A DNA stretch of 50,045 nucleotides, taken from assembly GCA_030837965.1 (NCBI GenBank), contig JAUTXP010000042.1, forward strand, positions 1-50,045. The letters run 5' to 3'. Shown here in pieces: positions 1 to 7,947 of this stretch (its first letter is position 1; every line of letters begins with the position of its first letter). A program made the position numbers and the translations under genes. Under the pieces are notes generated by a model. The model had not been told where the DNA came from and did not search any database. It was given only the letters and a program-made list of their open reading frames with translations. The DNA comes from Acidimicrobiaceae bacterium. Lineage in GTDB: Bacteria; Actinomycetota; Acidimicrobiia; Acidimicrobiales; JAUTXP01.

Positions 1-38
1 GTCGCGGAAGCCGCGACGCTCGCACTCGAGTTCGGGGC

Positions 39-938
39 CTAGAACGTCGGCTCCTCCCACCAGGGGTAGGGCGCGGGGAGGTCGGCCGGGACCTTGCCGG
101 GGAAGGCCGGCTGCCGCTTCTCGAGGAAGCTGACCACGCCCTCACGGGCGTCGGGGCTGGCGCCGGTGGCGTCGATGAGGGCCGAGTCGATGCGGTGGGC
201 CGCCATCGGGTGGCTCTCGCCGAGCATGCGCCAGAACATCGCCGGGGTGAGGGCGCCCGACACCGCCGAGGTGTTCTCGGCGATCTCCCGGGCGAGCTCG
301 TAGGCCGCCGGCAGTAGCTCGTCGGGCGCGTGCAAGGACCGCACGAGCCCGCCCCGTAGCGCCTCCTCGGCGCCGAACACGCGGCCGGTGGCGCACCACT
401 CCATGGCCTGGCTGATGCCGACGAGGCGAGGGAGGAACCACGACGAGCACGCCTCGGGGACGATGCCGCGGCGGGCGAACACGAAGCCGATGCGGGCCGA
501 GTCCGACGCCAGCCGCACGTCCATGGGCAGGGTCATGGTGATGCCCACGCCGACGGCTGGCCCGTTGATGGCCGCGATCACCGGCTTGTTCATCTCGAAG
601 ATGCGAAGGGCGACCAGGCCGCCGCCGTCGCGCGGGACGTCCGAGCCCTCGACCTGCTCGACGCCGACGTCCACGCCGGCGCCCTTCGACGCGTCGAACG
701 TCGAGGCGCCGCCGGACAAGTCCGCCCCCGCGCAGAAGGCCCGGCCTCGGCCGGTGACGATCACCGCGCCCACGTCGTCGTCCGCGTCGGCCCGGTCGAA
801 GGCGTCGAGCAGCTCGTGCATCATGCGGCCGGTGAAGGCGTTGAGCTTGTCCGGCCGGTCGAGCGTGATGGTGAGCACGCGGCCGTCGAGTTCGTAGGCG
901 ATCTGCTGGTAGTCCATCGGCTGCGATTGCGTGGTCAT
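39..938 (-). CDS. Enoyl-CoA hydratase/isomerase (crotonase family)
   Basis: This 299-residue protein should hydrate trans-2-enoyl-CoA or isomerise a related thioester in fatty-acid or aromatic-acid beta-oxidation in the cytoplasm. The crotonase fold is seen in the first oxyanion-hole stretch GRGRAFCAGADLSG and the second, INGPAVGVGITMTLPMDVRL, followed by GIVPEACSSWFLPR, whose Glu sits where the catalytic glutamate of crotonases lies. An ATG at 938 is preferred because it overlaps the TGA of the upstream nitroreductase gene (ATGA); an in-frame ATG at 947 would add three residues. It is the last gene of a three-gene operon. An acyl-CoA dehydrogenase diverges from the same intergenic region, consistent with beta-oxidation. 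Exact substrate cannot be told. Confidence 0.95.
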   Translation of the reverse strand: MTTQSQPMDYQQIAYELDGRVLTITLDRPDKLNAFTGRMMHELLDAFDRADADDDVGAVIVTGRGRAFCAGADLSGGASTFDASKGAGVDVGVEQVEGSDVPRDGGGLVALRIFEMNKPVIAAINGPAVGVGITMTLPMDVRLASDSARIGFVFARRGIVPEACSSWFLPRLVGISQAMEWCATGRVFGAEEALRGGLVRSLHAPDELLPAAYELAREIAENTSAVSGALTPAMFWRMLGESHPMAAHRIDSALIDATGASPDAREGVVSFLEKRQPAFPGKVPADLPAPYPWWEEPTF

Positions 939-1510
939 GGCGTCCATTCGGTGACGAGGCCGGCCAGGTCGGGCACGCGCTGCGCCTGCGTGCGCGGCGC
1001 CGAGCCCAGGTACAAGAAGCCGACGATGGCGTCGTCGGCGGACAGGCCGAGGGCGGCCTTCACGCGGCGGTCGTAGGCCGGGTCGCCCGTTCGCCACATG
1101 GAGCCGTAGCCCAGCGCGGTGGCGGCCAGGAGCGCGTTCTCCGCCGCGGCCGCGGCCGCGTTCTCCTGCTCCTCCCACGGCACCTTGCGCGCCTCTTGGC
1201 GCACCGCGCCCACCACCACGACGAGGGGTGCCCGGCCCAGCTTGGTGCGCTCCTTGTCCAGCGCATCAGGGTCGACGGGCACGCCCCGCTCCGCGCACCG
1301 GGCCGTGTAGGCGTCGGCCAGCACGTGCCCGAACTCGTCCTTGGCCGACCCCGCCAGCACGACGAAGCGGAACGGCTTCATGCAGCCGTGGTCGGGCGCG
1401 GCCGCGGCCGCTTCCAGGATGCGGCGGACGTCGTCACCCGAAGGGGCGGGATCGAGCAGTCGGCCGCAGGAGCGTCGGGTGAAGATGGCCTCGAAGGTGT
1501 CCACGCTCAC
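935..1510 (-). CDS. Nitroreductase family protein (YdjA-like)
   Basis: A 191-residue FMN-dependent nitroreductase-fold oxidoreductase. The N-terminal TRRSCGRLLDPAP, the APDHGCMKPFRF segment and the C-terminal IVGFLYLGSAP match the compact YdjA-type branch, as does the acidic WEEQENAAAA helix. The length fits YdjA-like proteins (about 185-200). The GTG at 1510 is chosen because it overlaps the TGA of the upstream MBL gene (GTGA); the frame is open upstream but there it reads antisense to the hydrolase. Its substrate is unknown. The context, between an MBL hydrolase and an enoyl-CoA hydratase, does not fix a pathway. Confidence 0.93.
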   Translation of the reverse strand: MSVDTFEAIFTRRSCGRLLDPAPSGDDVRRILEAAAAAPDHGCMKPFRFVVLAGSAKDEFGHVLADAYTARCAERGVPVDPDALDKERTKLGRAPLVVVVGAVRQEARKVPWEEQENAAAAAAENALLAATALGYGSMWRTGDPAYDRRVKAALGLSADDAIVGFLYLGSAPRTQAQRVPDLAGLVTEWTP

Positions 1511-2109
1511 CAGCCCCGGTCGATCCACTCCTGGAGGTGTGGACGCTCGGTGCCGATGGTGGTGTCGTTCCCGTGGCCGGGCATGACGACGGTGCCGGGG
1601 TCGAGGCCGGCGAAGAGCCTGTCTTCGAGCGACGTGATGATGGTGGGGAAGTGGCCGCCCTCGAACTTGGTGGCGCCGGGGCCTCCGGGAAAGAGCGTGT
1701 CCCCGCTGAACAGCACAGGCGAACCCTCGACCAAAAAGCACATCGAGCCCGGCGTGTGCCCCGGCGTGTGGATCGTGTGCAGCCGCAGCCTGCCCACCTC
1801 CACCACGGACTCGTCCTCCAGCACGAAGTCGTAGGACGGGAGCATGGCCGCGTCCGCCGCCGTCACCCCCACCTCGTACCCCGCGTCGCGCACCGCGGGG
1901 ACGGCCTGGATGTGGTCCCAGTGGCCGTGGGTCTCGAGCACCTTGCGCACACCGAGGCGCTGACACAGGTCGAGCAGCTTGTCGTGCTCGTTGGCCGCGT
2001 CGATGAGCACCGCGTCGCCCGTCTGCTTGCAGCGGAGCACGAACACGTTGTTGTCGACCGGGCCGACGACGAGCCGATGGATCTCCGCTTGCGCGTCCTC
2101 GAAGTGCAT
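1507..2109 (-). CDS. MBL-fold metallo-hydrolase (glyoxalase II-like)
   Basis: A 200-residue metallo-beta-lactamase-fold hydrolase. It has the metal motif THGHWDH (HxHxDH), a second histidine in HTPGHTPGSMCF, the aspartate in LFSGDTLFPGGPG and a late VMPGHGNDT, the complete di-metal set of glyoxalase II-like hydrolases. The substrate is probably a thioester or lactone, but none can be assigned. The ATG at 2109 (MHFEDAQ) is preferred because strong family similarity begins there; ATGs at 2145 and 2148 would add 12-13 residues. It is the first gene of the operon with the nitroreductase and the enoyl-CoA hydratase, and is divergent from the acyl-CoA dehydrogenase. Confidence 0.92.
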   Translation of the reverse strand: MHFEDAQAEIHRLVVGPVDNNVFVLRCKQTGDAVLIDAANEHDKLLDLCQRLGVRKVLETHGHWDHIQAVPAVRDAGYEVGVTAADAAMLPSYDFVLEDESVVEVGRLRLHTIHTPGHTPGSMCFLVEGSPVLFSGDTLFPGGPGATKFEGGHFPTIITSLEDRLFAGLDPGTVVMPGHGNDTTIGTERPHLQEWIDRGW

Positions 2110-2176
2110 CTTGACCGTCCGGTCTAGTAGAACTGACGAAGCCATCATCAGCCGTCGTCCGAGGGGGATCAGGCTA

Positions 2177-3292
2177 GTGAACTTCGCCTTCAGCGAGGAA
2201 CAGGAAGAACTACGCAAGTCGGTCCGCCGCTTCCTCGAGGACAAGTCCTCCTCCGCCGAAGTCAGGCGCCTCATGGAGACCGCAGACGGGTTCGACCCGG
2301 CCGTCTGGAGCCAGATGGCGCAGCAGCTCGGCCTCCAGGGGCTGGCCATTCCCGAGGAGTACGGCGGGTCGGGCTACACCTACGTCGAGCTGGTCGTGGT
2401 GTTCGAGGAGATGGGCCGGGCCCTGTTGACGGCGCCCTACTTCTCGACCGTTGCCCTGGCCGCCAGCGTGCTGTTGGCATCGGGCGACGACGCGGCCAAG
2501 AAGGAGTACCTGCCCGGCATCGCGTCGGGCGAGACCATCGCCACCTTGGCCCTCACCGAGCCGAGCGGGCGCTGGGACGAGGGGGGCATCACGCTGGAGG
2601 CGGCCAAGGGGGGCGACGGCTACACCCTCACCGGCGAGAAGTCGTTCGTGATCGACGGGCACACTGCCAACCTCATCGTGGTTGCGGCGCGCACGGGTGC
2701 AGGCGTGTCCCTGTTCGCGGTGGACGGCGATGCATCGGGCCTGACCCGAGAGGCGCTTTCGACTATGGACCAGACGCGCAAGCAGGCCAAGCTGACGTTC
2801 GCCTCCACGCCCGCCAAGTTGATCGGCGGCGAGGGCGAGGGCTGGAACGTGCTGAACAAGACGCTCGACCTGGCCGCGGTGGCGTTGGCCGCCGAGCAGG
2901 TGGGCGGGGCCCAGAAGGTCTTGGAGATGGCCGTCCAGTACGCCAAGGACCGCGTGCAGTTCGGCCGGCCCATCGGCTCGTTCCAGGCCATCAAGCACAA
3001 GTGCGCGGACATGCTGCTCGAGGTCGAGTCGGCCAAGTCGGCCGCGTACTACGCGGGCTGGGCCGCATCCGAGGACAACGAGGAGCTGCCGGTGGTGGCG
3101 TCGTTGGCCAAGGCCTACTGCTCAGACGCCTACTTCCACGCCGCGGCCGAGAACATCCAGATCCACGGCGGCATCGGCTTCACGTGGGAGCACGACGCCC
3201 ACCTGTACTTCAAGCGGGCCAAGTCGTCCGAGTTGATGCTGGGCGACCCGACCTACCACCGCGAGCTGCTGGCCCAGCGCATCGGGATCTAG
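2177..3292 (+). CDS. Acyl-CoA dehydrogenase
   Basis: A 371-residue FAD-dependent acyl-CoA dehydrogenase that introduces the alpha,beta double bond of an acyl-CoA and passes electrons to ETF. Domains follow the family order. The helical N-domain contains IPEEYGGSGYTY. The middle beta domain has the flavin-binding TLALTEPSGRWD. The C-terminal helical domain has DRVQFGRPIGSFQAIKHK and IQIHGGIGFTWEHDAHLYFK. The GTG at 2177 gives the canonical start (NFAFSEEQEELRKSVRRF) and follows a GAGGGGG stretch at 2161-2167. It diverges from the MBL-nitroreductase-hydratase operon and is followed 13 bp later by a substrate-binding lipoprotein. Chain length or sterol preference cannot be told. Confidence 0.95.
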   Translation: MNFAFSEEQEELRKSVRRFLEDKSSSAEVRRLMETADGFDPAVWSQMAQQLGLQGLAIPEEYGGSGYTYVELVVVFEEMGRALLTAPYFSTVALAASVLLASGDDAAKKEYLPGIASGETIATLALTEPSGRWDEGGITLEAAKGGDGYTLTGEKSFVIDGHTANLIVVAARTGAGVSLFAVDGDASGLTREALSTMDQTRKQAKLTFASTPAKLIGGEGEGWNVLNKTLDLAAVALAAEQVGGAQKVLEMAVQYAKDRVQFGRPIGSFQAIKHKCADMLLEVESAKSAAYYAGWAASEDNEELPVVASLAKAYCSDAYFHAAAENIQIHGGIGFTWEHDAHLYFKRAKSSELMLGDPTYHRELLAQRIGI

Positions 3293-3305
3293 CGGCGCGA
3301 GGGCG

Positions 3306-5132
3306 ATGCCGCGGACGGCGGGCCCGAGCTTGGCCGCGTTGGCGGCCGCCCTCGTGCTGACCGCCTGCCCGAAGCCCAAGCCCGACAACCCCAGCCCGTC
3401 CCCGTCCCCGTCCGACTCGGCGTCGGGGTCGCTGCGGCTGATCGCCACCAGCGAGGCCGACCGCGACCCCATCGACCCCGCGGGCGCGTCCGACCCCGGC
3501 GGCTGGTCGGTGCTGCGAGCCTTGACCCGCCAGCTCATGACCTACCCGCCGGGCGGGCGCGAGCCCGTGCCCGACGTGGCCGCGCAGCCGCCCGAGGTCA
3601 GCGACGACGGGCTCACATACACGTTCACCCTTCGCGCCAACGTGCGGTATGCCCCGCCGCGCCAGGCCGCGGTGTCCGCGGGCGATTTCGTCATCGGCAT
3701 CAAGCGCCAGTGCGACCCCAACGTGCCCTCCTCGGGGGCCGGGTTGTTCATGGTCATCGACGGGATGAAGGCGTTCTGCGACGGGCTCGGCGCAGTGGCG
3801 AAGCACGACCCCGCCGCCGTGCGCAGCTACATCGGCTCGAATCAGATCACCGGACTCAGCGCGCCCTCGCCGACAACGCTCGAGTTCCGGCTGACCCGGC
3901 CAGTCGGCGACTTCGTCAACCTGTTGGCCACGCCGTATGCGTCGCCGATACCGGCCGACGCGCTGGCCGACGAGGCCGACAGCGAGCACTTCCGCAGCCG
4001 CTTCCCTGCGTCGGGGCCGTATGCGGTGGGGGAGTACAACCAGCACAAACGCCTCCGGCTGGTGCGCAACGCCAATCAGCCGAGGGGCGACGCCAACCGC
4101 CACGCCTACGCCGACGTGATCGACATCCAACTCGTCGCGTCGAGCCAGGCGGGCGCCGTTCAAGTCATCCACTCGGGCGCGGCCGAGCTTCCTTGGCGGA
4201 CTGCCGCGCCCCCGGAGGCCGTGAGTAAGGCGGAGGGCGAGCACGACCCGCTCCTGCACATCGACCCCAGCCCGTGCATGAACTATCTCGTGCTCAACCA
4301 GCGGCGGCCGGCCATGCACCCGCTGGCGGCGCGCCAGGCGCTGAACCTGGCGGTCGACAAGCCCGCGCTGCTCGACGGCATCGCCGGCTTTCCGAATGGA
4401 GGCACGCGGCGCGGCGGCTTCCTGCCGGACACGGTCGCGGGCTTCGAGGACACTGGCCCGTACGACACCGAGGGCGGCCATGGCGATCCGGGCAAGGCCC
4501 GTGACGTGCTGTTGACCCTTGCACCGGTGGACATCGACTTCCTCTATCCGCTCCCGCTGGTGGAGACGGCCGACGGGCTGAAGTACGTCGACCCGGCCAC
4601 GCTGCCGCCGGACGCGCCCGACCAGTCGATGTCAACGTCGGTCATCGACACCGGGCCGCCCGCCCGCTGGCCCGCGCTGGCCAAGCAGGTGGCTGCGGCC
4701 CTCGGGCCCGCGGGCTTCAACGTGCGACTGCACCCCGTGCCCAACGACGAGTTCTACTTGAAGCACGTCGAGCCGGGAGTTGCGAACGACTGGGACGTGG
4801 CCCCGGTGACGTGGTGTCCGGAATGGCCGGGCCTCGGCGCGCGCACGCTGTTCGCGGTGCTGTTCGACGCCCGGCCCGATGCCGGCGGCTACGACTTCGG
4901 CGGCTACCAGAGCGCGGAGGCAGACAGCCTGGCCGACGCCGCCGCGGCCGAGCGCAACCCGGGCAAGGCGGCTGACTTGTGGCGACCGGTCGACCAGCAG
5001 GTCATGGCCGACGCCGCCATCGTGCCGCTGGGCCAGGAGAACACGGCGACCTTCGTGGGCAAGGCGGTCAGGAACTGGGCGCCGTCGTCGTTCCTCCCCG
5101 CGGGCGACCTCCCCAACCTGCAAGTCGGCTGA
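3306..5132 (+). CDS. ABC transporter substrate-binding lipoprotein, peptide/nickel family 5
   Basis: A 608-residue extracytoplasmic solute-binding protein of the SBP_bac_5 (oligopeptide/dipeptide/nickel) type. The N-terminus is a short lipoprotein signal peptide with lipobox LTAC (Cys about residue 21), then a Pro/Ser-rich linker. The family layout follows: LTRQLMTYPPG, VPDVAAQPPEVSDDGLTYTF, FRLTRPVGDFVNLLATPYAS, ARQALNLAVDKPALL, and a C-terminal lobe ending VRNWAPSSFLPAGDLPNLQ. No permease or ATPase genes lie nearby, so it is an orphan receptor whose transporter must be encoded elsewhere. The ATG at 3306 is 13 bp after the dehydrogenase stop, so the two are probably co-transcribed. The ligand is unknown. 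Confidence 0.93.
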   Translation: MPRTAGPSLAALAAALVLTACPKPKPDNPSPSPSPSDSASGSLRLIATSEADRDPIDPAGASDPGGWSVLRALTRQLMTYPPGGREPVPDVAAQPPEVSDDGLTYTFTLRANVRYAPPRQAAVSAGDFVIGIKRQCDPNVPSSGAGLFMVIDGMKAFCDGLGAVAKHDPAAVRSYIGSNQITGLSAPSPTTLEFRLTRPVGDFVNLLATPYASPIPADALADEADSEHFRSRFPASGPYAVGEYNQHKRLRLVRNANQPRGDANRHAYADVIDIQLVASSQAGAVQVIHSGAAELPWRTAAPPEAVSKAEGEHDPLLHIDPSPCMNYLVLNQRRPAMHPLAARQALNLAVDKPALLDGIAGFPNGGTRRGGFLPDTVAGFEDTGPYDTEGGHGDPGKARDVLLTLAPVDIDFLYPLPLVETADGLKYVDPATLPPDAPDQSMSTSVIDTGPPARWPALAKQVAAALGPAGFNVRLHPVPNDEFYLKHVEPGVANDWDVAPVTWCPEWPGLGARTLFAVLFDARPDAGGYDFGGYQSAEADSLADAAAAERNPGKAADLWRPVDQQVMADAAIVPLGQENTATFVGKAVRNWAPSSFLPAGDLPNLQVG

Positions 5133-5147
5133 CGGTCAGCTCGCGGC

Positions 5148-5171
5148 GGGCGCGGGCGCGGGCGCGGGCGC
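5148..5171. repeat. Tandem GGGCGC hexamer repeat
   Basis: Four uninterrupted copies of GGGCGC lie in the 51-bp gap between the convergent lipoprotein and rpiB genes. No T-run follows on either strand, so a classical terminator is not obvious. It may be a simple-sequence tract or contribute to ending convergent transcripts. A similar G-rich tract occurs at about 7919-7940. Confidence 0.6.
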
Positions 5172-5183
5172 GAGGTTTGGGGG

Positions 5184-5636
5184 TTAGAAGCCGCACTCCT
5201 CGGTCTCGACGGCCGCGATCTGGTCGAGCCGGGGCTGGTGCCGGCCGCCCTCGAACGGCGTCGTCAGGAAGACGTCGACCACCGCGAGGGCCAGCGTCTC
5301 GCCCAGCAGCCGCCCGCCCAACGACAAGACGTTCGCGTCGTTGTGCTGTCGGGCCAGCCGCGCCGTCGTCTCGTCGTGGCACAGCGCGGCCCGCGCCCCG
5401 TGGACCTTGTTGGCCGCGATCTGCTCCCCCTGACCCGACCCGCCGAGCACGATTCCCACATCGGCCTGCCCGCCCACCACGGCCCGGGCCGCGGCCACGC
5501 AGAACGCCGGGTAGTCGACCGGCTCCTCGGAGTCGGTGCCGAAGTCGAGGACCGAGTGCCCGCGGTCGCGCAGCCACCCCGCTACCACCTGCTTGAGCCG
5601 GAAGCCGGCGTGGTCGGACGCGATGGCGACGGTCAT
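5184..5636 (-). CDS. rpiB: Ribose-5-phosphate isomerase B / LacAB family
   Basis: A 150-residue RpiB-type sugar-phosphate isomerase that interconverts ribose-5-phosphate and ribulose-5-phosphate in the pentose-phosphate pathway. Seen: the phosphate-binding VAIASDHAGFRLK at the N-terminus, VDYPAFCVAAARAV, the glycine-rich GIVLGGSGQGEQIAANK (RpiB enzymes often have a catalytic Cys in this loop; here it is Ser), RAALCHDETTARLARQHNDANVLSLGGR, and FEGGRHQPRLDQI. Length matches the family (about 145-160). The ATG at 5636 begins at the conserved strand; an in-frame ATG at 5645 is possible. It diverges from a small membrane protein 37 bp away. Confidence 0.92.
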   Translation of the reverse strand: MTVAIASDHAGFRLKQVVAGWLRDRGHSVLDFGTDSEEPVDYPAFCVAAARAVVGGQADVGIVLGGSGQGEQIAANKVHGARAALCHDETTARLARQHNDANVLSLGGRLLGETLALAVVDVFLTTPFEGGRHQPRLDQIAAVETEECGF

Positions 5637-5673
5637 GGGCGACATGGGGCGGCAAGGTAGCGTGGCCGACCGC

Positions 5674-6114
5674 ATGGTTGTCCTCTACGGGATCGTTGCG
5701 CTGGTGGTGGCCTTCGCCCTCGCTGCGGCCGTCATCGGTCGGGAGGCCCGCCGCCTCGACGCCTCGCCGCCCAACCCCACCTTCGACATCGACGAGGCGG
5801 TGGCCTGGATCGCCGAGCAACTCCCGTTCGAGGTCAGCGCCGTCCTCAGCCACGACGACGTGCGCCGCATCATCGACTGGAACCTCGAGTTCTTCCGCCT
5901 CAAGGGCGTGTCCGGCAACGGGCACGCGGCGGCAGCCGAGGGCCCTGTCGTCGTCGGCGGCGCGGAGACGGTCGACTACGTGCTGGCCCGGGCCGACGCG
6001 GTGGGCGTCGACTACACCGCGACCCAGGTCCACGCCGTGCTCGACGCGCAGATGAGCTACCTGGAGGCGATCGGCGCCATCGGCCCCGAGGTCGATCCAG
6101 GCGACGCGAGCTAG
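5674..6114 (+). CDS. Small single-pass membrane protein, unknown function
   Basis: A 146-residue protein I do not recognise. An N-terminal hydrophobic helix (about residues 4-25, LYGIVALVVAFALAAAVIG) would anchor it with the rest probably in the cytoplasm. The remainder is acidic and helical (DEAVAWIAEQLPFEVSAVLSHDDVRRIIDWNLEFFR) with a second block near the C-terminus (ATQVHAVLDAQMSYLEAIGAIGPE). A GTG at 5662, in frame, would add four residues. It is divergent from rpiB and convergent with the next gene. Clean coding frame and neighbour spacing support a real gene. Confidence 0.8.
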   Translation: MVVLYGIVALVVAFALAAAVIGREARRLDASPPNPTFDIDEAVAWIAEQLPFEVSAVLSHDDVRRIIDWNLEFFRLKGVSGNGHAAAAEGPVVVGGAETVDYVLARADAVGVDYTATQVHAVLDAQMSYLEAIGAIGPEVDPGDAS

Positions 6115-6136
6115 AGGCTGCGCCGATCGCGCAGCC

Positions 6137-6176
6137 GTGGCCCGAGCGGCCCCGGCGGCGGAGCCGCCAAGAGCGG
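6137..6176. repeat. Intergenic GC-rich hairpin repeat, copy 1
   Basis: A 40-bp element starting GTGGCCCGAGCGGCC and ending AGCCGCCAAGAGCGG contains the perfect hairpin GGCGGC-gga-GCCGCC. It lies between convergent stops at 6114 and 6182, where a bidirectional terminator would be expected. A near-identical sequence recurs, with an internal duplication, at 8045-8107. Confidence 0.7.
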
Positions 6177-6181
6177 AAGCC

Positions 6182-6490
6182 CTAGAACGCGCGCACCACC
6201 GCGCCCATGATGAGCGACAGCGCGTTGGCGGCCAGCACGATCGTCAGCACGTCCTCGAACCGCCGCTCACCGCACACGAACAGCGCGGCGATGACGACCT
6301 CGATCAGCCAGGCGATGGGCTCGCCGACGATCGCGGGAATGGGCAGCACGATGAAGATCAACGGGTGGGTCACGAGGTTGCCGACCACGCCCGCGGCCAG
6401 GCCCCGCAGCCCGAGCCCGCCCCAGTACACCGGCACCTCGACCGCCAGCGTCAGGGCCAGCGCGCCCGCGTAGCCGTCGGGGACCCGCAT
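6182..6490 (-). CDS. Small polytopic membrane protein, unknown
   Basis: A 102-residue hydrophobic protein with three or four predicted membrane helices (ALALTLAVEVPVYWGG; GVVGNLVTHPLIFIVLPIPAI; IAWLIEVVIAALFVCG; FEDVLTIVLAANALSLIMGAVV). No family recognised. The ATG at 6490 is preceded on the minus strand by CATACT about 8 nt upstream, which fits a leaderless promoter. It is divergent from another multi-pass membrane protein whose start lies only 31 bp away. Confidence 0.78.
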   Translation of the reverse strand: MRVPDGYAGALALTLAVEVPVYWGGLGLRGLAAGVVGNLVTHPLIFIVLPIPAIVGEPIAWLIEVVIAALFVCGERRFEDVLTIVLAANALSLIMGAVVRAF

Positions 6491-6508
6491 GGCGGGCCAG
6501 TATGCCGG

Positions 6509-6514
6509 TACCCT
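6509..6514 (+). promoter_or_regulatory. Probable -10 box of a leaderless transcript
   Basis: TACCCT fits the TAnnnT -10 consensus and lies exactly 7 nt before the GTG at 6522, the spacing expected when transcription begins at the start codon. No Shine-Dalgarno sequence is present. Confidence 0.5.
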
Positions 6515-6521
6515 CGCCGCC

Positions 6522-7472
6522 GTGACGGCCATCGACGCGGCGGCGATCCCCGCACCCCGCGCCCGCCTCGACACGCCGACCGCCGACCTGGCCCTCATCG
6601 CCGCCACCGCGCTGCCGCTCGCCGTCTCCTTCCCGATCGCCACGTCCATCGGCGCGCTGGTCGCCTTCGGCCTGGCCCACACGTTCCTCGAGCTGCGCTG
6701 GGTCCTCGCCCGCTTCCGCCCGCTGCTGAGCTCGCGCTTCATGGCCGCCGCCTGCGTGCCCGCCACCGCCATCGCCGCGGCGCGCCTGCTCGGCCTGGCC
6801 CGCCCAGTCGAGATCACCGCGGGCTTCGGCCTGGTGGTCATGGGTTTGGCCTACGGCCGAATGACGGGCCGGGTTCCGGCATCGTCAACCGTGGTCGCCG
6901 GAGCCGCGCTCGCCGCGGGCCTGGCCCTGTCGCTGCGGACGCCGGGCATGTACGGCATCGTCCTCGCCCACCTGCACAACGTCGTGACTGCTGTGCTGCT
7001 GTGGCACTGGCGCCCCGACCGCAGGCTGCGGACCGGGCTGTTGATCGCGTACGCGGCCGTGCCCGCGCTCGTGCTCATTGGGGCGGTCGACCCGCTGCTG
7101 CCCTCGCACCTCGCCCGCACCGGGCCGACCCACCTGTTCGCCGCGTCGGTCACCCCGCCCGCGTGGGCGGCCACGACCCTCGGCATCCGGGTGGCGGCCG
7201 TGTTCGCCTTCCTGCAACTCGTCCATTACGGCGTGTGGTGCTGGCTCTTGCCCCGCCGCGACCCGGCGCCGCGGCCAACCCGAGCGGCAGGCCAGGCCGG
7301 CCAGGTGCCCGTCCTCGCCGTCCTGGCCTTCGCAACGGCGCTGCTGGCCCTGGTCTTCCGGGCCGACTACGCCACCGGCCGCACCCTCTACGGGTCGCTG
7401 GCCACGTACCACGCCTACCTCGAACTGCCCGTCGTCCTCATGCTCCTCGGAGGTGCCCATGTTCCTCGCTGA
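6522..7472 (+). CDS. Polytopic integral membrane protein, unknown
   Basis: About 316 residues, almost entirely hydrophobic, with roughly eight membrane helices. Histidines cluster in or near helices (FGLAHTFLELRW, LAHLHNVVTAVLLWHW, LVHYGVWCWLLP, TYHAYLELPVVL). Such a His pattern can mean metal binding; a distant resemblance to Brp/Blh-like carotenoid oxygenases crossed my mind but is not strong enough to name it. The GTG at 6522 is preferred over the ATG at 6489 because a TAnnnT box sits 7 nt upstream. The end overlaps the next small gene, so the two are likely translated together. Confidence 0.8.
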   Translation: MTAIDAAAIPAPRARLDTPTADLALIAATALPLAVSFPIATSIGALVAFGLAHTFLELRWVLARFRPLLSSRFMAAACVPATAIAAARLLGLARPVEITAGFGLVVMGLAYGRMTGRVPASSTVVAGAALAAGLALSLRTPGMYGIVLAHLHNVVTAVLLWHWRPDRRLRTGLLIAYAAVPALVLIGAVDPLLPSHLARTGPTHLFAASVTPPAWAATTLGIRVAAVFAFLQLVHYGVWCWLLPRRDPAPRPTRAAGQAGQVPVLAVLAFATALLALVFRADYATGRTLYGSLATYHAYLELPVVLMLLGGAHVPR

Positions 7473-7650
7473 TGCCGCCCCATCCGGATCGGGCTTCGCC
7501 ATCATCGGCGTGATCTTCCTCGTCTTCATCCTCGTGTGCCTCGGCCTGGTCGCGCTGCTGGTCCGGTTCTTCCTGCGTCGCAGGCACCGCCACGACCCGC
7601 CGCCCGCGCCGCCCAAATCGCCCGAAGAGGAGGATCTGCGCACCGATTGA
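7459..7650 (+). CDS. Small single-pass membrane protein
   Basis: A 63-residue protein with one strong membrane helix (about residues 12-36, SGFAIIGVIFLVFILVCLGL onward) followed by a basic stretch RFFLRRRHRHD and a Pro/Glu-rich tail. By the positive-inside rule the tail is cytoplasmic. It starts 14 bp before the end of the preceding membrane protein, behind a perfect GGAGGTG Shine-Dalgarno at 7449-7455, so it is a translationally coupled partner. Function unknown. Confidence 0.82.
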   Translation: MFLADAAPSGSGFAIIGVIFLVFILVCLGLVALLVRFFLRRRHRHDPPPAPPKSPEEEDLRTD

Positions 7651-7656
7651 AAGTGC

Positions 7657-7685
7657 GCGACAAAGGCAGGGCCGTTGTGTATCTT
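7657..7685 (+). promoter_or_regulatory. Sigma-70-type promoter for the 7692-7905 transcript
   Basis: GCGACA (7657-7662) and TATCTT (7680-7685) are spaced by 17 bp, matching four of six and five of six bases of the major sigma consensus. The implied transcription start is about 7692. It lies just after the small membrane gene and before a stretch with no convincing ORF. Confidence 0.5.
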
Positions 7686-7691
7686 GGGCGG

Positions 7692-7905
7692 CACCAGAGA
7701 AAGGAGGTGGTCCACCTGCATAGTGAAAGTCGTGGGACCCTGGAGGTGGCTGGCCGCTAGTCGGCTCGCTGGACCTTCTGGCGACACCCAGCCAGTTACC
7801 GCTCGGAACACCAAGTCAGGAGTTGGTCCCGCCTGACGCAGCAAGGCGACCGAGACCTTTCCAACGAACATCTTGAGAGGGCGCCTTCGGGCGCCCTCTC
7901 GCTTT
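7692..7905 (+). ncRNA. Candidate structured small RNA or leader-peptide transcript
   Basis: A promoter, about 210 nt without a convincing ORF, and a strong intrinsic terminator define a small transcription unit. It begins with a perfect Shine-Dalgarno (AAAGGAGGTGGTCC, about 7699-7712) and a palindrome AGGTGG-T-CCACCT, but no ATG/GTG/TTG stands at normal distance. A CTG 7 nt downstream would give a roughly 15-residue peptide ending at TAG 7759. A GTG at 7721 opens about 37 codons with a poor SD distance. Long-range pairing TGGCTGG (7747 onward) with CCAGCCA, and GTCAGG with CCTGAC, suggest structure. I do not recognise an Rfam family. Confidence 0.45.
7875..7905 (+). terminator. Strong intrinsic terminator with UUCG loop
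   Basis: An 11-bp perfect stem (GAGAGGGCGCC / GGCGCCCTCTC) closed by a TTCG tetraloop and followed by GCTTTGTG. It is among the clearest terminators in the window and defines the 3' end of the small transcript. Confidence 0.85.
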
Positions 7906-7947
7906 GTGCGTCAGGGGCAGGCGGGGGCGGGGGCGGGGGCGAGGCGT

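Noticed and set aside
7699-7714. Sequence resembling the reverse complement of the 16S rRNA 3' end (AGAAAGGAGGTGGTCC)
   Set aside because: No flanking rRNA sequence on either strand; it is better read as an exceptionally strong Shine-Dalgarno.
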